The position numbers were made by a program, and so were the translations under genes. A model generated the notes under the pieces. That model saw nothing but the letters and a program-made list of their open reading frames with translations, was not told the DNA's origin and searched no databases. A DNA stretch of 64,000 nt from Sphingomonas taxi (GTDB taxonomy: Bacteria; Pseudomonadota; Alphaproteobacteria; Sphingomonadales; Sphingomonadaceae): NCBI RefSeq assembly GCF_000764535.1, contig NZ_CP009571.1, forward strand, positions 3,033,001 to 3,097,000, in the 5' to 3' direction. Positions 18,810 through 26,545 of this stretch are shown here, piece by piece; position 1 is the first letter of the stretch; every line of letters starts with the position of its first letter.

Positions 18810-19532
18810 ATGGCCAGGGTAGCGATCGTCACGGGTGGTACGCGTGGCATCGGCGAGGCGATCAGCCTCGCCTTGCAGGAAGCGGGCGTCACCGTCGCCG
18901 CCAATTATGCCGGCAACGACGAACGCGCCCGCGCCTTCACCGAGCGGACCGGCATCCGCGCGTTCAAATGGGACGTCGCCGACTTTGACGCCTGCCAGCA
19001 GGGCTGCGCGCAGGTCGCCGCGGAGCTCGGCCCGGTCGACATCGTCGTCAACAATGCCGGCATCACCCGCGACGGCACGATCCTGAAGCTCACCTATCAG
19101 GCGTGGAAAGAGGTGATCGACACCAATCTCGGCGGCTGTTTCAACATGGCGAAAGCGGTGTTCCCCGGCATGCGCGAACGCAAATGGGGGCGGATCGTCA
19201 ACATCGGCTCGATCAACGGCCAGGCCGGCCAATATGGCCAGGTCAATTACGCCGCGGCGAAATCGGGCATCCACGGCTTCACCAAGGCGCTGGCGCAGGA
19301 GGGCGCGCGCGTCGGCGTGACGGTCAATGCGATCGCGCCGGGCTATATCGACACCGACATGGTCGCCGCGGTCCCCGGCGACGTGCTGGAGAAGATCGTC
19401 GCCAAGATCCCGGTCGGCCGCCTCGGCCAGGCGAGCGAGATCGCGCGCGGCGTCGCCTTCCTGTGCTCGGACGAAGCCGGCTTCGTGACCGGATCGACGC
19501 TGAGCATCAACGGCGGCCAGCATATGTATTGA
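18810..19532 (+). CDS. phaB: Acetoacetyl-CoA reductase (NADPH)
   Basis: 240 residues, a short-chain dehydrogenase. The cofactor motif TGGTRGIGEA is at the N-terminus, and the catalytic residues are Ser134 (NIGSINGQAG), Tyr147 and Lys151 (NYAAAKSG). The segment ITRDGTILKLTYQAWKEVID and the C-terminal VTGSTLSINGGQHMY are specific to PhaB, which reduces acetoacetyl-CoA to (R)-3-hydroxybutyryl-CoA for PHB synthesis. A strong ribosome site (AAGGAGAGG) precedes the ATG. It lies 15 kb from phaC, so the PHB genes are scattered. The related fatty-acid enzyme FabG is the main alternative, but the motifs favour PhaB. Confidence 0.93.
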   Translation: MARVAIVTGGTRGIGEAISLALQEAGVTVAANYAGNDERARAFTERTGIRAFKWDVADFDACQQGCAQVAAELGPVDIVVNNAGITRDGTILKLTYQAWKEVIDTNLGGCFNMAKAVFPGMRERKWGRIVNIGSINGQAGQYGQVNYAAAKSGIHGFTKALAQEGARVGVTVNAIAPGYIDTDMVAAVPGDVLEKIVAKIPVGRLGQASEIARGVAFLCSDEAGFVTGSTLSINGGQHMY

Positions 19533-19743
19533 CCGTTCGAGGCGCGGCCACGCCCGCGCCGCTGCATGCAGCGCACGAACGGTCACGGCCGGCGGGTCGG
19601 CCAAGGCCGAACCCGTCCGACGACGGCTTTGCCGGCGTCCTGATTGGCCCCCGGCTGTCATCACGTCGCAGCGAGGAGAACGGCTGGGAGAGCGCACGCG
19701 GGCGGCCCGTCCCTCGAGCGAATCCCATGTCGTAACCACGCCC

Positions 19744-19832
19744 GTGCTCCCGCGAAAGCGGGAGCCCAGGAGTCACGTACGTCATCAGATGTTGCTCTGC
19801 TTGGCCCTGGGTTCCCGCCTTCGCGGGAACAC
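19744..19832. repeat. Two-armed inverted repeat, type B (copy 2)
   Basis: Left arm 19744-19770 and right arm 19805-19832 are inverted and carry hairpins CTCCCGCGAAAGCGGGAG and TTCCCGCCTTCGCGGGAA. The substitutions relative to the copies at 7197 and 42958 are compensated within each hairpin. The spacer matches that of 42958. The rest of the 460-base gap 19533-19992 shows no gene or RNA that I recognise. Confidence 0.75.
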
Positions 19833-19992
19833 ATGCAGGGTTTGACAAAGGCCGGGCGAATCGCGCGTAAGCGAATAACCCGGGACGGCCCCAAGCCTCG
19901 CCATCGCCATCCCCGAACGACACGAAGCCCGGTCGCCATACGGCAACCGGGCTCCACCCCTCGAAACGCTACGCGAGGGCAAGCACTGCCGC

Positions 19993-20376
19993 TTAGCGGC
20001 AGTAACCGGGGCGATCCGAGCGTTCGACCGCGCGGCCGGCGAGCGCGCCCGCACCGGCGCCGAGCACCGTGCCGAGCGCACGGTCGCCGCGGGTGTCGAT
20101 CGTGCGGCCGAGCAGGCCGCCGGCGATCGCGCCGACGATCGTGCCGGTGGTGCCGCTGTTGCAGCGCTGGCCGCCGCGATAGCCGCGATCGCCGTAATAG
20201 CCGCGACCGCCGCGATAGACGCGGTCGTCACGATAGCCGCGGTCGTAGCCGCGCTGCTCGTAGCCACGATCGTAGCCGCCGTAATAGCCGCGCTGCGCGG
20301 CGGCGGGGGTGGCGGGAACGAGGGCGGCGGCGGTCATCGCGAGGGCGGCGCCGGCGAGGCTCAGGGTCTTCATCAT
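19993..20376 (-). CDS. Secreted glycine-zipper 2TM-domain protein
   Basis: 127 residues. A signal peptide (MMKTLSLAGAALAMTAAALV, cleavage near ATPAAA-Q) is followed by a Tyr/Arg/Gly-rich repeat region (GYYGGYDRGYEQRGYDRGYR) and then a glycine-zipper hairpin (GTTGTIVGAIAGGLLGRTID ... ALGTVLGAGAGALAGRAVER). Such proteins are envelope proteins of poorly known role; the zipper probably inserts in or packs against a membrane. Two cysteines (QRCNSG and the near-terminal GYCR) could pair. Start at 20376 with GGGAGAAG upstream. The adjacent ATG at 20373 is possible. Confidence 0.82.
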   Translation of the reverse strand: MMKTLSLAGAALAMTAAALVPATPAAAQRGYYGGYDRGYEQRGYDRGYRDDRVYRGGRGYYGDRGYRGGQRCNSGTTGTIVGAIAGGLLGRTIDTRGDRALGTVLGAGAGALAGRAVERSDRPGYCR

Positions 20377-20539
20377 GGGTCTTCTCCCGAAAATCTGTCC
20401 AACTCGGCGGCGGCCCGGTGGGGGACCTTCCCGTCGTCGATGCACATCATTTGCCCGATTCGCGTTGAGCGGACCCTGAATGCCTCCGTTATCGTGCGTT
20501 CAGGCTATCGCCGCCGCGCCCGCCGCTTATGGAGGCGCG

Positions 20540-21550
20540 ATGCGCGTCCTGTTCGTCGTCCTCGCCGTCCTGCTGATCGTCCCCGGCTGGACCGGGGAGG
20601 AGCGGCTGGCGCTGCTCGGCAACCGGCCGCAGCTGATCGCCACGCCGGTCGCGCTCGACCCGCACGATCCGCAGCGTCGGCGGCTGGGCTCGCTCACCTA
20701 TCTCGGCGGGGTCGCGCTGCGCAGCCTCGATCCCGCCTTCGGTGGCTATTCGTCGCTGAGCGTCGTGCCGCAGGCCGACGGCGACCGCTTCACGCTGCTG
20801 AGCGACGGCGGCAACGCCGTCGCCTTCACGATGGGTGCCGATTGGGCGCCGCGCGCCTTGCGCTTCCGCAACCTGCCCGGCGGCCCCGGCATCGGCTGGG
20901 AGAAGCGCGACCGCGACAGCGAATCGATGGCGCGCGATTCGAAGACGGGGGCGATCTGGGTCGGTTTCGAACGCGCGAACGCGATCTGGCGCTATTCGGC
21001 CGGCTTCGCGCGGGCACAGGCGCAGCGCGCGCCGCGGGAGATGGCGGGCTGGCCCGACAACGGCGGCCCCGAATCGCTCGCCCGTATGCCCGACGGGCGA
21101 TTCGTCACGATCAGCGAGATGCGGCACGTCCCCCGCTCGCGCTGGCATGGCCCCGAGGCGGCACGGCTCGCCAGCCGCGATGCGCTGATCTTTCCGGGCG
21201 ATCCGATCGTCAGCCGGCCGCATCGCTTCGCCTATCTCGGCTACGGCCGCTTCGATCCCGCCGACGCGACCGCCTTGCCCAACGGCGATCTGCTGGTGCT
21301 CGATCGCGCCTTCCGCCTGCCCTATCGGTTCAGCAACCGGCTATCGCTGGTGCCCGCCGCGGCGATCCGGCCGGGGGCGGTGGTGCGTGGCAAGCTGCTG
21401 GCGACGCTCGACGCGCCGCTGATCCACGACAATTTCGAAGGCGTCGCGACGACGGTGGAACGGGGCCGCACGATCGTCTGGCTGGTGTCGGACGACAATC
21501 AGTCGATGCTGCAACGCACCCTGCTGCTCAAATTCCGGCTGGAGCGCTGA
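20540..21550 (+). CDS. Esterase-like/phytase-like beta-propeller protein, exported
   Basis: 336 residues. A signal peptide or anchor (MRVLFVVLAVLLIVPGWTGE) precedes a beta-propeller-like domain. Typical segments of the 'esterase-like activity of phytase' family are FGGYSSLSVVPQADGDRFTLLSDGGN, GIGWEKRDRDSESMARDSKTGAIWVGFERAN and the C-terminal NFEGVATTVERGRTIVWLVS with DDNQS. Some members show phosphatase or esterase activity, but the substrate here is unknown. The start at 20540 has an excellent GGAGG site. It is convergent with rpmB, and a shared terminator separates them. Confidence 0.82.
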   Translation: MRVLFVVLAVLLIVPGWTGEERLALLGNRPQLIATPVALDPHDPQRRRLGSLTYLGGVALRSLDPAFGGYSSLSVVPQADGDRFTLLSDGGNAVAFTMGADWAPRALRFRNLPGGPGIGWEKRDRDSESMARDSKTGAIWVGFERANAIWRYSAGFARAQAQRAPREMAGWPDNGGPESLARMPDGRFVTISEMRHVPRSRWHGPEAARLASRDALIFPGDPIVSRPHRFAYLGYGRFDPADATALPNGDLLVLDRAFRLPYRFSNRLSLVPAAAIRPGAVVRGKLLATLDAPLIHDNFEGVATTVERGRTIVWLVSDDNQSMLQRTLLLKFRLER

Positions 21551-21565
21551 GCCGCGCGCAACGGC

Positions 21566-21598
21566 GAAAACCCGCCGCTCCCGGGGAGCGGCGGGTTT
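21566..21598. terminator. Bidirectional terminator between esterase gene and rpmB
   Basis: AAAACCCGCCGCTCC, loop, GGAGCGGCGGGTTT form a long perfect stem with A-rich and T-rich flanks, so it can stop transcription from both convergent genes. Confidence 0.85.
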
Positions 21599-21627
21599 CG
21601 AACCACGGCAGTCGCGACGCGAAACGC

Positions 21628-21933
21628 TTAGGCGGCTTCCGCCGTCGACGTCGTCGCCAGCTTCTTGACGATCTCGCGCTTCAGGCGGCGGCAACGCAGC
21701 GAGAGCTTGTCCTCGCTGGTCTTGACCAGCCAATTGTCGAGGCCGCCGTTATGCTCGACCGAGCGCAGGCCGTGCGTCGAGACGCGCAGGCGGACGCCCT
21801 TTTCGAGCGAATCGGAGATCAGCGTGACGTTCTGCAGGTTGGGCAGGAACGTACGCTTGGTCTTGTTGTTGGCGTGGGAAACGTTGTTGCCCACCTGCCG
21901 GCCCTTGCCGGTCAGCTCGCAAATGCGCGACAT
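21628..21933 (-). CDS. rpmB: 50S ribosomal protein L28
   Basis: 101 residues. [40 protein letters not shown] and [20 protein letters not shown] are the conserved L28 sequence. It is longer at the C-terminus than the E. coli protein, as is common in alphaproteobacteria ([17 protein letters not shown]). L28 helps assemble the 70S ribosome. The gene is isolated from other ribosomal genes, and its promoter must lie in the 155 bases shared with the divergent gene at 22089. Confidence 0.97.
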   Translation of the reverse strand: MSRICELTGKGRQVGNNVSHANNKTKRTFLPNLQNVTLISDSLEKGVRLRVSTHGLRSVEHNGGLDNWLVKTSEDKLSLRCRRLKREIVKKLATTSTAEAA

Positions 21934-22088
21934 GGTTTTTGATCCTGAATTCGGTTGCCCGGAAAGTCGGCGCCACTAGCGGCAATCGGCTCCGCCGTCA
22001 ACCAGTGCCGTCCACCGGCGGCGATGCAACGGAGTCGCCGCACCGGCGTTGTTACGCCATCGTAAAGGTCGTCGGTAGGGGAAATCGC

Positions 22089-22298
22089 ATGCGCACGTTG
22101 CTGGTACTGCTCGGGATCGTCGCGCTGCTCGTCGTCGCGGCGATGCAGTTCGGCCTGGTCAGCATCGATCAGACGCATCCTGCCGTCGTCCAGGCGCCGC
22201 AGTTCAAGGCGGACGTCGCCCGCGTCAGCGTCGGCACCGAGAACAAGACGGTCGCCGTTCCCACGGTCAACGTCGAAAAGCCCGCCAACGCGCAATAG
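22089..22298 (+). CDS. Small membrane-anchored protein of unknown function
   Basis: 69 residues. Residues 1-22 (MRTLLVLLGIVALLVVAAMQ) are one hydrophobic helix, with no clear signal-peptidase site, followed by a polar tail of about 45 residues (VQAPQFKADVARVSVGTENK). The ATG at 22089 has AGGGGA upstream, which supports it as a real gene; the open frame further upstream lacks a ribosome site. The likely topology is a short N-terminal anchor with the tail in the periplasm. I do not recognise a family. Confidence 0.62.
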   Translation: MRTLLVLLGIVALLVVAAMQFGLVSIDQTHPAVVQAPQFKADVARVSVGTENKTVAVPTVNVEKPANAQ

Positions 22299-22335
22299 GC
22301 TTTACCCGGTCGACCGGGACCGGCAGGGCGCGGCG

Positions 22336-22785
22336 ATGTTCCCGCTGCCGATCCCGATGCGCCGCGCGCTCGACGCCGCGGCGGAGGCGGCGCTGGCCGG
22401 CGAGGTGCCGGTTGGCGCCGCGCTGGTCTGGCGCGGCGAGATCGTCGCGGTCGCCGCCAATTCGCCGCGCGCCCTGTGCGACCCCACCGCCCATGCCGAG
22501 ATGCGCGTCATCCGCGCCGCCGCTGCCGCACTCGGCCGCGACCGGCTGGAGGACGCCGAACTGTGGGTGACGCTGGAGCCTTGCGCGATGTGCGCCGGCG
22601 CGATCGCGCATGCCCGGATCGCGCGGCTCTATTACGGCGCGAGCGACCCCAAGGGGGGTGCGGTGGAGCATGGGCCGCTGCTGTTCGCGCAGCCGACGCT
22701 GCATCACCGGCCGGAGATCTATGGCGGGATCGGCGAAAGCGAGGCGGCCGACCTGCTGCGGACGTTCTTCCGGTTGCGGCGATAG
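22336..22785 (+). CDS. tadA: tRNA-specific adenosine deaminase
   Basis: 149 residues of the cytidine-deaminase fold. The zinc and catalytic residues are His53 and Glu55 (HAEM) and Cys83/Cys86 (PCAMC), in the TadA arrangement. The N-terminal AGEVPVGAALVWRGEIVA and C-terminal YYGASDPKGGAVEHGPLLF are also TadA-like. TadA converts A34 to inosine in tRNA-Arg(ACG), an essential reaction. It could also be annotated as a general nucleoside deaminase, but length and motifs favour TadA. It begins 37 bases after the small membrane-protein gene. Confidence 0.9.
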   Translation: MFPLPIPMRRALDAAAEAALAGEVPVGAALVWRGEIVAVAANSPRALCDPTAHAEMRVIRAAAAALGRDRLEDAELWVTLEPCAMCAGAIAHARIARLYYGASDPKGGAVEHGPLLFAQPTLHHRPEIYGGIGESEAADLLRTFFRLRR

Positions 22786-22859
22786 GGGCGCGACGGCGGG
22801 GAGTAGTTGCTTCGCGCGGAGGCGCGGAGAGGGTAAGTCGTGGATCACCCCCCCGATTT

Positions 22860-22963
22860 CGTCATCCCGGCGAACGCCGGGACCCATGGGTGCGGTGGTG
22901 GCAATGGTCCGCGAAACCCCGGCAGCACCGAGACCATGGGTCCCGACTTTCGTCGGGATGACG
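22860..22963. repeat. Two-armed inverted repeat, type C (copy 2)
   Basis: Arms 22860-22889 and 22934-22963 both have the outer sequence CGTCATCCC and inner CCATGG, in inverted order, and each forms a hairpin. The left hairpin is CCGGCGAACGCCGG and the right one CCCGACTTTCGTCGGG; in the copy at 15296 these two variants are swapped. The remaining part of the 300-base gap shows nothing else. Confidence 0.75.
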
Positions 22964-23085
22964 ATCCGGGCGGGTGCGCGCCCACCATGAACGCGACACC
23001 CGCCGCGCCTCCGCGCGAGAACCTTCTTCGCTACCTCGCGCTAATAAAAGCGCCGCCCCGGCCCGGACCGAAGCGGCACTCCGGA

Positions 23086-23757
23086 TCACCGCAGGTCGTT
23101 CTGCGAGATCGGCACGATCTTCACCTCGACGCGGCGGTTCGCCGCCCGCCCGGCATCGGTGTCGTTCGACGCGATCGGCTGCGTCTCGCCGAAGCCGCGC
23201 GTGCCGATTCGCGCCGGCTGCACGCCGCGGCTCGCGAGATAATCCGCCACCGAGGTCGCGCGCCGTTCCGACAGCGTCTGGTTATAGGAATCCGAACCGG
23301 TCGAATCGGTATGGCCGTACACGTCGATATAGGTCTGGTTGTACTGCGCCAGCGTCTCGGCGACCTGGTCGAGCGTGCGGCGGAACTGCGGCTGCACGTC
23401 GGCGCTGTTGTAGGCGAAGGTGATCCCCGACGGGATGTTGAGCACCAGATTGTCGCCCTCGCGCGTCACCTGCACGTCGGTGCCGGCGGTGCGGGCGCGC
23501 AGGTCGCGCTCCTGCTTGTCCATATAGGCGCCGATGCCGGCACCGGCGAGGCCGCCGATGCCCGCGCCGAGGATCTTCTCGGTCCGGTCGCGGCGTCCGC
23601 CGACGAGGTCGCCAAGCAGATAGCCGCCCAGCGCGCCGCCGATGCCGCCGATCGCGGTCTTTGAGATGCGGCGCTCGCCGGTCTCGGGATCGGTGGTGCA
23701 GGCGCTGGTGGTGACCAGCGCGGCGAGCGCCGCGGCGGCGAGGAACTTCGACTTCAT
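23086..23757 (-). CDS. OmpA-family lipoprotein with glycine zipper
   Basis: 223 residues. A lipoprotein signal ends in TTSAC, with Cys20 as the lipidated residue. A glycine-zipper region follows (IGGIGGALGGYLLGDLVGG and ILGAGIGGLAGAGIGAYMDK, about 37-83). The C-terminal OmpA domain (about 105-215) contains ITFAYNSADVQPQFRRTLDQ, YGHTDSTGSDSYNQTLSERR and RRVEVKIVP. The Asp and Arg of that domain bind diaminopimelate in peptidoglycan, so the protein should tether the outer membrane to the wall. This YiaD-like arrangement is widespread. Alternative names are Pal-like or YiaD-like; pal itself lacks the zipper. Confidence 0.9.
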   Translation of the reverse strand: MKSKFLAAAALAALVTTSACTTDPETGERRISKTAIGGIGGALGGYLLGDLVGGRRDRTEKILGAGIGGLAGAGIGAYMDKQERDLRARTAGTDVQVTREGDNLVLNIPSGITFAYNSADVQPQFRRTLDQVAETLAQYNQTYIDVYGHTDSTGSDSYNQTLSERRATSVADYLASRGVQPARIGTRGFGETQPIASNDTDAGRAANRRVEVKIVPISQNDLR

Positions 23758-23908
23758 GACAACCCTTTCACGTTCGTTCCCGGCTAAACTCGGGTCCGAT
23801 ATGGCTTGTTCCGCTAGCGATCTGAACCGCGGCTGACACGCATAATCACGTCATCGCGATACAGACAGTTGTCGCCGCGCGCGTTGTGCGGCAAAGACAC
23901 GTCCGCCG

Positions 23909-25210
23909 ATGGCACCGCTTCCGCCCTTCCCCTGGATCGACGTCGTGATCATCCTCGCATTGGTCGCGCTCAACGGCGTGTTCGCCATGAGCGAGCTGGC
24001 GATCGTGTCGTCGCGCAAGGCGCGGCTGGAGGCGATGGCGCGCTCGGGGCGCAAGGGGCCGGCCGCCGCGTTGAAGCTCGCCGCCGATCCCGGCAAGTTC
24101 CTGTCCTCGGTGCAGATCGGCATCACGCTGATCGGCATCCTCGCGGGTGCCTATTCGGGCTCCAGCCTCGGCGGGCCGACGGCGGCACGGCTGCAGGCGC
24201 TCGGCCTGTCGGCGGAGACGGCGCAGACCGCGGGCTTCGCATTGGTTATCGGCCTCACCACCTACGCCTCGCTGATCATCGGCGAGCTCGTCCCCAAGCA
24301 ATTCGCGCTGCGCAAGCCCGAGACGGTGGCGTCGCTGGTCGCGTTGCCGATGCGCTATATCGCGGTGGTCTGCGCGCCGCTCGTCTGGCTGCTCGATTCA
24401 TCGAGCGCTCTGGTCTTCCGCGTCCTCGGCCTCAATCGCGAATCGGAGGATCAGGTGACGGCGGAGGAGCTGCACCTGATCGTCGCCGAGGCGAGTAAGT
24501 CGGGCGTGATCGAGGAGCATGAGCGCACGATCATCTCGGGCGTCGTCCGCCTCGCCGACCGGCCGGTGCGCGAGGTGATGACGCCGCGCACCGAGGTCGA
24601 CTGGCTCGACTGCAACCTCGGGCCGGAGGGCATCCGCGACACGCTGCTGGCGACGCCGCACACCCGCCTGCCGGTCGCCGACGGCTCGGTCGATGCGGTG
24701 ATCGGCGTCGTCCAGGCGCGCGACATCGCCGCGGCGCTGTTCCGCGGGCAGGCGCTCGACCTGCGCAAGCTGATGCGCAAGGCGCCGGTGGTGATCGACC
24801 GGATCGATGCGATGGACGCGCTGATCGCGCTGCGTCAGGCCGAGGTGCCGATGGCGCTGATCCACGACGAATACGGGCATTTCGAAGGCATCGTCACCCC
24901 CGCCGACCTGCTCGCGGCGATCGCCGGCGAATTCGCCAGCGACGCCGATCCCGACGATGCGCCCTCGGTCGTCGTGCGCGACGACGGCTCGCTGCTCGTT
25001 GCGGGCACGATGGCGGCGGATGCGCTCGCCGAACGGCTTGGCATCGATCTGCCCGAGGACCGCGATTATGCCACCGTCGCGGGGCTCGCGCTCGCCGCCT
25101 TCCGCCACCTGCCCGGCGAGGGCGAGAGCTTCGAGGAACAGGGCTGGCGGTTCGAGGTGGTCGACCTCGACGGCCGGCGGATCGACAAGTTGCTCGTCAG
25201 CGAGGCCTGA
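23909..25210 (+). CDS. CorC/HlyC-type membrane protein (DUF21 and CBS domains)
   Basis: 433 residues. An N-terminal DUF21/CNNM membrane domain with about four helices (WIDVVIILALVALNGVFAMS, SVQIGITLIGILAGAYSG, AGFALVIGLTTYASLIIGEL) contains the conserved GELVPKQFAL. Two CBS domains follow (about 205-330: VMTPRTEVDWLDCN, VIGVVQARDI, MALIHDEYGHFEGIVTPADL), then the C-terminal transporter-associated domain. Relatives take part in magnesium or cobalt homeostasis; the old name hemolysin is misleading. The substrate cannot be read from the sequence. Confidence 0.9.
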   Translation: MAPLPPFPWIDVVIILALVALNGVFAMSELAIVSSRKARLEAMARSGRKGPAAALKLAADPGKFLSSVQIGITLIGILAGAYSGSSLGGPTAARLQALGLSAETAQTAGFALVIGLTTYASLIIGELVPKQFALRKPETVASLVALPMRYIAVVCAPLVWLLDSSSALVFRVLGLNRESEDQVTAEELHLIVAEASKSGVIEEHERTIISGVVRLADRPVREVMTPRTEVDWLDCNLGPEGIRDTLLATPHTRLPVADGSVDAVIGVVQARDIAAALFRGQALDLRKLMRKAPVVIDRIDAMDALIALRQAEVPMALIHDEYGHFEGIVTPADLLAAIAGEFASDADPDDAPSVVVRDDGSLLVAGTMAADALAERLGIDLPEDRDYATVAGLALAAFRHLPGEGESFEEQGWRFEVVDLDGRRIDKLLVSEA

Positions 25211-25226
25211 CGGCGGGCCTGCCTTT

Positions 25227-25332
25227 CGTCATTCCGACGAAAGTCGGGACCCATGGATGCGCTGGTGGACAGGTGAGCACGCGACCTCGACGGGCATCGC
25301 GACCATGGGTCCCGGCCTTCGCCGGGATGACG
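25227..25332. repeat. Two-armed inverted repeat, type C (copy 3)
   Basis: Arms 25227-25255 (CGTCATTCCGACGAAAGTCG ... CCATGG) and 25303-25332 are inverted. The spacer shares GGACG/ATGCGCTGGYGGACA near the left arm with the copy at 15296. The element starts 16 bases after the stop of the preceding gene. Confidence 0.75.
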
Positions 25333-25367
25333 ATGGGAGTAGGGACCGAGCGAGCCACGCGCGCCCC

Positions 25368-25405
25368 TTCGCGGCTTCGCGGCTTCGCGGCTTCGCGGCT
25401 TCGCG
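25368..25405. repeat. Tandem array of the 8-mer TTCGCGGC (about 4.75 copies)
   Basis: Four perfect copies of TTCGCGGC followed by TTCGCG. The unit differs by one base pair step from the TTCGCGTC unit in the arms of the type E elements at 29318 and 32347, so it may be a remnant half-element with an expanded arm. The gap 25211-25567 otherwise holds only the type C element and the promoter region of the PAP2 gene. Confidence 0.7.
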
Positions 25406-25567
25406 TGAATCAATCCTGCGACACCCCGAGGAAAGTTTCCCCGCACCACACTGTCTTCGCACGAATCCACCCGCTCACCGCGACCGACATGCAAAGGACG
25501 CATTCAATTCATCGCCACTTCAGCTAATCGGGACGACGAGCATCGTCCGAACGACCAAGGCAGTTGA

Positions 25568-26545
25568 ATGCTATCGCAGCGCGTCCACGCGGCCCGTCCC
25601 GCCTTCTCTCCGAATATCGCCCACCGCGCCGCCGCCGACACGCCCGGCTTCTCGCGTCCGACGATCGTCGCGGCATTGCTCGCCGGCCTGATCGCCACCG
25701 CCTGGCTGCTCCACCGCGCCGAACTCAGCGTCGCAGTGTGGAGCCGCAGCAACCTGCCGTTCGTGCTCGCCGCGGTCTGCGTCGCCGCATTGCGCAGCCA
25801 TGTCGTGCCGCGCGGCTGGCGTCATGCCGCGGCGCTGCGCGACGGGGCGGGCTATTATGCGGTGTTCACGCTGATCGCGCTGACCGGCGCGGTGGCGAGC
25901 TATCCGCTCGCCGCGCTCACCCACGGCTATGCCGATCAGACGCTGCAACGGATCGACACCGCGCTCGGCTTCGACTGGCTCGCCTGGTACCGGACGGTGG
26001 CCGATCATCGCCCGCTGCAGATCCTCGGCATCGCCTGTTACGAAAGCATCTATCTCACCCCCGCGATCCTGCTCGGCTGGTTCGCCCGGACCGGCCAGCG
26101 GCGCGAGGCGCATCGCTTCCTCGCCGGCTTCTGGCTCGCCGCGATGCTGACGCTGGCGCTGTTCACGCTGATGCCGGCGATCGGGCCGCTGTCCTATCTA
26201 TGGCGCGGCGCGGTGCCCTATATGCCGGTCAGCGAGACCTGGCAGTCGAACCTCATCCCGGCGCTGCGGGCGCATACCATCCACGCCGTCGATCTCGGCG
26301 CGCTGCGCGGGCTCGTCTCGGCGCCGAGTTTCCACGCCGCCGCCGGCACGCTCTACCTGCGCACGATCTGGCGGACGCCGCCGCTGCGCCGCTGGCTGAC
26401 GTGGCTGGTCGCGGCGATGCTGCTCGCCACCCCAGTCGAGGGGACGCATTACCTCATCGACATGATCATCGGCGCCGCCGTCGCGATGCTGGCGATGGAG
26501 ATCGTCGACCTGCTGCTCGCGCGCCGCCTAGCCGCTGTTGCGTAG
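25568..26545 (+). CDS. PAP2-superfamily membrane phosphatase/inositolphosphotransferase-like
   Basis: 325 residues with about six transmembrane helices. The C-terminal part carries the PAP2 signature: SAPSFHAAAGTLYLRTIW (S-x-x-x-H) and GTHYLIDMIIGAAVAMLAME (H-Y-x-x-D). The earlier FTLMPAIGPLSYLWRG is typical of the PAP2_3 branch, which includes inositolphosphorylceramide-synthase-like and undecaprenyl-phosphate phosphatase-like enzymes. Sphingomonads make sphingolipids, but the exact substrate is unknown. Its end overlaps the end of ppc, on the other strand, by 18 bases. Confidence 0.85.
   Translation: MLSQRVHAARPAFSPNIAHRAAADTPGFSRPTIVAALLAGLIATAWLLHRAELSVAVWSRSNLPFVLAAVCVAALRSHVVPRGWRHAAALRDGAGYYAVFTLIALTGAVASYPLAALTHGYADQTLQRIDTALGFDWLAWYRTVADHRPLQILGIACYESIYLTPAILLGWFARTGQRREAHRFLAGFWLAAMLTLALFTLMPAIGPLSYLWRGAVPYMPVSETWQSNLIPALRAHTIHAVDLGALRGLVSAPSFHAAAGTLYLRTIWRTPPLRRWLTWLVAAMLLATPVEGTHYLIDMIIGAAVAMLAMEIVDLLLARRLAAVA

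Noticed and set aside
19533..19992. Possible structured RNA in the gap after phaB
   Set aside because: The only clear structure is the type B repeat; no known RNA pattern could be recognised by eye.
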